Origin: Rhizobium oryziradicis
Lineage (GTDB): Bacteria; Pseudomonadota; Alphaproteobacteria; Rhizobiales; Rhizobiaceae
Length of the DNA: 64,000 nt
Direction of reading: 5' to 3'
Assembly: GCF_001939045.1 (NCBI RefSeq)
Contig: NZ_MKIM01000031.1
Coordinates: forward strand, 186,001 to 250,000
Part shown: piece by piece, positions 59,808 through 64,000 of the stretch
Numbering within the stretch: position 1 is the first letter of the stretch
Layout: each line of letters opens with the position of its first letter
The notes under the pieces: generated by a model
The model's database searches: none
What the model saw: the letters and a program-made list of their open reading frames with translations, nothing else
What the model was told of the DNA's origin: nothing
Program-made: the position numbers and the translations under genes

Positions 59808-61133
59808 ATGGCCATCGGTTTCTTCAAAAAAGTCTTCACCTTCAGCTCGGAGAAATCCACCGATGCGGTGGTTGTCGAGGAATTGACGGCGGAAGAACGC
59901 GAAGCCGTTGCGGCTGCCAGTCTGCCGAAGCAGCGTACCCCCGACGTTCCCGTGGTCACTGACCCGGTGCTGCCGGAAGAGATGGAAACCGCAGGTGGTC
60001 CGGCCAGCGATGTGGCAGTTGAGCGCGTTGAGCCGGATTCGGATGATCTGGACGTCGTGCCAATGGCGCTGCTGGAAATGGAAGAGGCTCAATCGACAGA
60101 TGCGTCTTCCTCTGCGGAGCTGGTTAATGATGAGCCAGCCAAAGAGATTGCGTTGCCAAAGGGCTTTTCTACCTCCACCGTGGTTGCGCCGGAACCGGAA
60201 GTGCCGCAGGAAAAACTGAGCTGGTTCCAGCGCCTCAAAGCAGGCCTGTTTCGCACCTCCTCGCAGCTGACCGGGCAGATTGCCGCCCTGTTTACCAAGC
60301 GCAAGCTGGATGATGACACGCTGGAAGAGCTGGAAGATTTGCTGATTCAGGCCGATCTTGGCGTGGAAACCGCGATGCGGGTCACCGGCGCACTCTCCAG
60401 TGAACGTTACGGCAAGGATGTCACCGGGGAGGATGTGACCCGGATCATGGCCTCGGAAATCGTCAAGGTGCTTAAGCCGGTGGCCAAGCCGCTGGCGCTG
60501 GATCTCAACCACAAGCCGCATGTTATTCTGGTGGTGGGTGTGAATGGCACCGGCAAAACCACCACCATTGGCAAGCTGGCCGCCAAGCTCTCTGGTTCCG
60601 GCCTCAAGGTGATGCTGGCGGCGGGCGACACTTTCCGTGCCGCTGCCATTGAACAGCTGAAAATCTGGGCTGATCGCACCGGCTCCGGCTTTATTGGCAC
60701 CAAACTCGGGGCTGATGCGGCGGGCTTGGCCTATGATGCGTTCGAAAAGGCAAAGGCCGAAAAATCTGACGTGCTGATCATCGACACCGCTGGCCGCTTG
60801 CAAAACAAGACCGAGCTGATGGCCGAGCTGGAAAAGATTGTCCGTGTGCTGGGCAAGCTTGATCCCGATGCACCGCATACGGTGTTGCAGACGCTGGATG
60901 CCACCACCGGCCAGAATGCCATGAATCAGGTGGAGATTTTCCGCAATATCGCCGGCGTCAACGGTTTGGTGATGACCAAGCTGGATGGCACGGCGCGCGG
61001 TGGTATTTTGGTGGCCATTGCTGCCAAGCATAAATTGCCGGTCTATTTCATTGGCGTTGGCGAGGGCGTGGATGATCTGGAGCCGTTTGAGGCCGAAGAT
61101 TTTGCCCGCGCCATTGCCGGTGTAAACGCATAG
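59808..61133 (+). CDS. ftsY: SRP receptor FtsY
   Basis: 441-residue membrane-associated GTPase that docks the Ffh-ribosome complex. An acidic N-terminal A domain (about 15-130, many Glu and Val) is followed by the N helix bundle (LKAGLFRTSSQLTGQIAALF) and the G domain with GVNGTGKTT (about 244-252), DTFRAAAIEQLKIW, DTAGR and TKLDGTARGG. The start MAIGFFKKVFTF is chosen because the membrane-binding motif begins there; the longer frame overlaps mtaB. Confidence 0.96.
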   Translation: MAIGFFKKVFTFSSEKSTDAVVVEELTAEEREAVAAASLPKQRTPDVPVVTDPVLPEEMETAGGPASDVAVERVEPDSDDLDVVPMALLEMEEAQSTDASSSAELVNDEPAKEIALPKGFSTSTVVAPEPEVPQEKLSWFQRLKAGLFRTSSQLTGQIAALFTKRKLDDDTLEELEDLLIQADLGVETAMRVTGALSSERYGKDVTGEDVTRIMASEIVKVLKPVAKPLALDLNHKPHVILVVGVNGTGKTTTIGKLAAKLSGSGLKVMLAAGDTFRAAAIEQLKIWADRTGSGFIGTKLGADAAGLAYDAFEKAKAEKSDVLIIDTAGRLQNKTELMAELEKIVRVLGKLDPDAPHTVLQTLDATTGQNAMNQVEIFRNIAGVNGLVMTKLDGTARGGILVAIAAKHKLPVYFIGVGEGVDDLEPFEAEDFARAIAGVNA

Positions 61134-61205
61134 AATTTGGTCCGTAAATCGACGTAATCTTTGATAAGACAATTTGAAGCCAAGAAGCCAAAGAGTGTGA
61201 AAACC

Positions 61206-61850
61206 GTGATCGAAAAAAGCCAGCAACCAAGTGAAACAGAGAAACACAATCCGATGCTAAAAATGGTGTTGGAGCTGGGGCCATTGCTGGTGTTTTTCTT
61301 TGGCAATTTGCGTGGGGAATGGCTTGCCAAACAATTTCCGGCACTGACGGCGGTAGGCGGGCCACTGTTGATTGCCACGGCGCTGTTTATGGCGGCCACC
61401 GTGTTGTCGCTGATCGTCTCCAAGATTGTCTTCAAGCATTTGCCGATCATGCCTTTTGTGTCCGGCATTGTGGTGCTGATTTTCGGCTCGCTGTCGATCT
61501 GGCTTCAGGACGAGACGTTTATCAAGATGAAACCCACCATCGTGAATGCGCTGTTTGGCGTGGTGCTGCTGGGTGGCCTGTTCTTTGGCCGCTCACTTCT
61601 GGGCTATGTGTTCAATGCCGCATTTCAGCTCGATGATGAGGGCTGGAGAAAGCTCACCCTTCGTTGGGGCATTTTCTTTCTGTTTCTCTCGGTGCTGAAT
61701 GAAGCTGTGTGGCGCAATTTTTCCGATGAAGTCTGGGTGAATTTCAAGGTTTGGGGCACCATGCCCATCACCATCATTTTCACTCTGGCGCAGATGCCAT
61801 TGATTATGAAACATTCTTTGGAAAACAAGACAGACGAGAGCGGCAAGTGA
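61206..61850 (+). CDS. ispZ: Septation protein A (IspZ/YciB)
   Basis: Inner-membrane protein of about 214 residues with five or six spans. The conserved start is LKMVLELGPLLVFFFGNLRGEW, with KPTIVNALFGVVLLGGLFFGRSLLGYVF and NEAVWRNFSDEVWVNFKVWG later. YciB helps envelope synthesis and septation. The start is uncertain: GTG at 61206 or 61197 or TTG at 61161. The stop overlaps the next start (GTGA). Confidence 0.9.
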   Translation: MIEKSQQPSETEKHNPMLKMVLELGPLLVFFFGNLRGEWLAKQFPALTAVGGPLLIATALFMAATVLSLIVSKIVFKHLPIMPFVSGIVVLIFGSLSIWLQDETFIKMKPTIVNALFGVVLLGGLFFGRSLLGYVFNAAFQLDDEGWRKLTLRWGIFFLFLSVLNEAVWRNFSDEVWVNFKVWGTMPITIIFTLAQMPLIMKHSLENKTDESGK

Positions 61851-62428
61851 ACCCAACCGCAAAGCCTCATCAGGCGGCTTCTTTCTGGCTGTTTATCCCG
61901 CTGATCATCCTCATTGTTCAGGTGGTGGCTGAGCATTTTATGGGGCGGATCTGGATTTGCTCCTGCGGATACATCAAGCTGTTTGAGCCGGGCGTGAACA
62001 CGCCGGGCAATTCCCAGCATCTGGCCGATTGGTATACGCCGTCGCACATCATTCACGGCTTTCTGTTTTATGGCCTTGGCTGGCTGGTGTTGCGAAAAGG
62101 CTCGTTTGGTCAGCGCCTGACTCTGGCCACCCTGATCGAAGCCGCATGGGAATTGCTGGAAAACTCGCCGATCATCATTGATCGTTACCGCGACAGCACC
62201 ATGGCCGTTGGCTATGCAGGTGACAGCATTCTCAACTCGGCCATGGATACGGTGTTTATGGCGCTGGGCTTTTTGTTTGCCTCTCGCGCGCCGATCTGGC
62301 TGACCATTGCGATTGCGCTGGTGTTTGAGCTCCTCACCGGCTACCTCATCCGCGACAATCTCACCTTGAATGTGCTGATGCTGGTGTGGCCGGTGGATGC
62401 GATCAAGGCGTGGCAGGGCGCGCTTTAA
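61847..62428 (+). CDS. DUF2585 family membrane protein
   Basis: 193-residue inner-membrane protein with about five spans, found in alphaproteobacteria. Characteristic stretches are RIWICSCGYIKLFEPGV, TPSHIIHGFLFYGLGWLVL and AWELLENSPIIIDRYR. Function is not known. GTG start overlapping the ispZ stop indicates co-translation and suggests an envelope role. It converges on ccmG with a 7-bp gap. Confidence 0.9.
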   Translation: MNPTAKPHQAASFWLFIPLIILIVQVVAEHFMGRIWICSCGYIKLFEPGVNTPGNSQHLADWYTPSHIIHGFLFYGLGWLVLRKGSFGQRLTLATLIEAAWELLENSPIIIDRYRDSTMAVGYAGDSILNSAMDTVFMALGFLFASRAPIWLTIAIALVFELLTGYLIRDNLTLNVLMLVWPVDAIKAWQGAL

Positions 62429-62435
62429 GAGAGCC

Positions 62436-63035
62436 CTATTTTTTCGCCAGCACTTTGTCGATGGCGGGCAACAACCCCTGTTCAATGGACTGGGCATCAA
62501 AAGGCCCCACGCGCTTATAAACAATCGTGCCATCCGGTGCGACAAGGTAGCTTTCCGGGATACCATAGACGCCCCAGTCAATCGCCGCCTTGCCGTTGGG
62601 ATCAATGCCGATTGCCTTGTAGGGATTGCCCAATTCGCCAAGGAAGCGCAGCGCGTTATCGCTCTTGTCCTTGTAATTGATGGCGACGATTTGAATGCGC
62701 GGGTCTTTGCTCAATTCTTTCAAAAACGGGTGTTCATCGCGGCAAGGCACACACCACGAGGCAAAGATATTGACCAGCGTGAGCTTGCCTGAAATGGCCG
62801 CACTGGTCAGCGCTGGCAGGCTGGCACCGGCAAGCGGCGGCAGGTTCAGCGACGGGGCCTTGGTGCCAATCAGGGCTGAGGGAATCTCGGCTATATTCTT
62901 GCCGTTGACATCTTGATCATAGAGCATTTTTCCGGCAATGCCGACAATGGCGGCAAACACCAAAAGCGGAATGGCGGCTACGCCATAGCGTGATAATGCG
63001 CTTTTGCGCGGCTCTGGAGGGCTGTTATCGCTCAT
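62436..63035 (-). CDS. ccmG: Cytochrome c biogenesis thioredoxin CcmG/DsbE
   Basis: 199-residue membrane-tethered periplasmic thioredoxin. One N-terminal span (about 18-36) and the redox motif FASWCVPCRDEHPFL (Cys95, Cys98). VYGIPESYLVAPDGTIVYKRVGP is the cis-Pro and CcmG signature. It reduces apocytochrome c before haem attachment. The start at 63035 overlaps the ccmD stop (ATGA); the frame open upstream is not coding. Confidence 0.94.
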   Translation of the reverse strand: MSDNSPPEPRKSALSRYGVAAIPLLVFAAIVGIAGKMLYDQDVNGKNIAEIPSALIGTKAPSLNLPPLAGASLPALTSAAISGKLTLVNIFASWCVPCRDEHPFLKELSKDPRIQIVAINYKDKSDNALRFLGELGNPYKAIGIDPNGKAAIDWGVYGIPESYLVAPDGTIVYKRVGPFDAQSIEQGLLPAIDKVLAKK

Positions 63036-63202
63036 GAGCTGGCCTTGTCCGCGCTGGAGCGGCGGCGAATGCCGGAGGCTTCGAGCGCTTTCAGTTCTTT
63101 TTGTCGTGCTCGGCCATCCAGAAAGACCCAGGCGATGAGACAGAGCACAATCAGGCCAGCCGCCCCGTATGACGTGTTGATGTAAAAAGCGTAATGGCTC
63201 AT
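63032..63202 (-). CDS. ccmD: Haem exporter subunit CcmD
   Basis: 56-residue membrane protein: MSHYAFYINTSYGAAGLI, one transmembrane helix, then a basic cytoplasmic tail (RRRSSADKASS). CcmD stabilises the CcmABC complex and frees holo-CcmE. It overlaps ccmC and ccmG by four bases each. It is too short for a routine ORF search but placed exactly as expected in ccm operons. Confidence 0.93.
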   Translation of the reverse strand: MSHYAFYINTSYGAAGLIVLCLIAWVFLDGRARQKELKALEASGIRRRSSADKASS

Positions 63203-63963
63203 GTGTCGTCCTGCCCGGCTTTGCGCGCGGCCATTCTGCGTTGGGCGGCAATGCGACGTCGCCAGATTTCGTTGCGCATGGCCGCCATGTGTAGGGTGAA
63301 AAACAGCAGCGTTGCGGCAATCGCCATCACCAGCAACGGCTTGAGAAAGGCCGGATCAACCGCCGATCCGCCCATGCGGAGGATGCTGGCGGGTTGATGC
63401 AGCGTGTTCCACCATTCCACCGAGAATTTGATAATCGGAATGTTGACGAAGCCCACCAGAATCAAGACTGCACTGACGCGGGCCGCTTTGGAGGGATCAT
63501 CCATGGCGCGGTTGAGCGCAATCAGCCCCAGATACATTAAAAACAGCACGAAAACCGAGGTCAGGCGCGCATCCCACACCCACCATGTGCCCCACATGGG
63601 CCTGCCCCAGAGCGAGCCGGTGACCAAGGCAATCAGCGTGAAGGCGGCACCAATGGGTGCTGCGGCCTTATGGGCCACATCGGCCAACGGATGACGCCAG
63701 ACCAGTGTGCCAATGGCCGAGATGGCCATGACGGTGTAGCACATCATCGACAGCCACGCGGCAGGCACGTGGATATACATGATCCGCACCGTATCGCCTT
63801 GCTGATAATCGCTTTCCGAGGTGAAGCTGAGGTAAAGCCCAATGGCAAACAGAAGGGCGGTGATGCCGACCATCCAGGGCAGCACAATGCGCACCAGCGC
63901 CAGAAACCGGGTTGGGTTGGCGAGATCGGAAAGCTTGGTGATGGCGAGGCTTGTTTCGGTCAT
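63199..63963 (-). CDS. ccmC: Haem exporter protein CcmC
   Basis: 254-residue inner-membrane protein with six spans. The tryptophan-rich haem-handling WWD motif is seen as WGTWWVWDARLTSVFVLFLMY (about 124-144), with His in YIHVPAAW and the distal His in VEWWNTLHQPASI. It loads haem onto CcmE. The ATG is 38 bp from the right edge, so ccmB and ccmA, if present, lie outside the window. Confidence 0.95.
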   Translation of the reverse strand: MTETSLAITKLSDLANPTRFLALVRIVLPWMVGITALLFAIGLYLSFTSESDYQQGDTVRIMYIHVPAAWLSMMCYTVMAISAIGTLVWRHPLADVAHKAAAPIGAAFTLIALVTGSLWGRPMWGTWWVWDARLTSVFVLFLMYLGLIALNRAMDDPSKAARVSAVLILVGFVNIPIIKFSVEWWNTLHQPASILRMGGSAVDPAFLKPLLVMAIAATLLFFTLHMAAMRNEIWRRRIAAQRRMAARKAGQDDT

Positions 63964-64000
63964 GTTGCCTTTTATCGTGAGATCTTCGTTGCGGCAATTG

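Noticed and set aside
59724..61247. 507-codon minus-strand open frame opposite ftsY
   Set aside because: ftsY on the plus strand is certain; the reverse frame is a codon-bias shadow rich in His, Gln and Arg.

Overview
The window looks like a chromosomal segment of an alphaproteobacterium of the family Rhizobiaceae (Agrobacterium/Allorhizobium/Rhizobium type). The evidence is the gene order ffh-chorismate mutase-rpsP-rimM-trmD-rplS facing dapF-mtaB-ftsY-ispZ-DUF2585 and ccmCDG, a SAM-II riboswitch before metA, a thiBPQ operon under a TPP riboswitch, glnK-amtB-ftsK-lolA-xthA synteny, an RpoH2-type sigma factor behind an EcfG-like promoter, and RIME-like intergenic palindromic repeats. The genus is an inference; no rRNA is present.

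Layout. 1-3.2 kb: an AT-rich multi-domain glycosyltransferase, open to the left edge, followed by a decayed IS481-type transposase remnant; this is the right flank of an acquired surface-polysaccharide region. 3.3-6.1 kb: Trm112-like protein, Lon-N domain protein, thioredoxin/TPR co-chaperone and ProX-type deacylase. 6.4-7.4 kb: four tRNA-Gly(GCC) genes, three of them in apparently perfect 295-bp tandem repeats that each carry a promoter. 7.7-10.4 kb: aldose epimerase, GNAT protein and metA with a SAM-II riboswitch. 10.7-14.1 kb: a hairpin, two conserved small proteins and rpsU, then thiamine pyrophosphokinase and an ABC-F protein. 14.2-17.6 kb: a secreted orphan, an SbmA/BacA-like transporter with a degenerate ATPase, and an orphan of unknown role. 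17.8-21.3 kb: TPP riboswitch and thiBPQ. 21.5-26.5 kb: M48 lipoprotein protease, rpoH, UbiH-type hydroxylase, acyl-CoA thioesterase. 26.7-36.2 kb: glnK-amtB, ftsK, lolA, xthA, a response regulator with a cNMP-binding partner, an L,D-transpeptidase and an aldo/keto reductase. 36.3-42.9 kb: leuC and an RbbA/YhiI/YhhJ-type ABC-2 system. 43.0-44.7 kb: an amino-acid ABC pair without an ATPase. 44.7-50.8 kb: a compact minus-strand operon joining a FecBCD-type ABC importer to PCu(A)C, SCO, CopC and CopD, headed by a DUF2946-like gene; this is the best candidate for an under-described system (copper acquisition for cytochrome oxidase). 50.9-64 kb: translation/SRP genes, a small AT-rich two-gene cassette with a metallo-beta-lactamase-fold gene, dapF-mtaB-ftsY-ispZ and ccmGDC.

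Most genes are housekeeping. Accessory or transferred material, judged by base composition and lack of recognisable homology, lies at 1-3.2 kb, 14.1-14.8 kb, possibly 16.9-17.6 kb, and 55.6-56.5 kb. Gene starts were chosen by ribosome-binding sites and family N-termini, so many differ from the longest reading frame. No CRISPR array, prophage or intact insertion sequence was seen.
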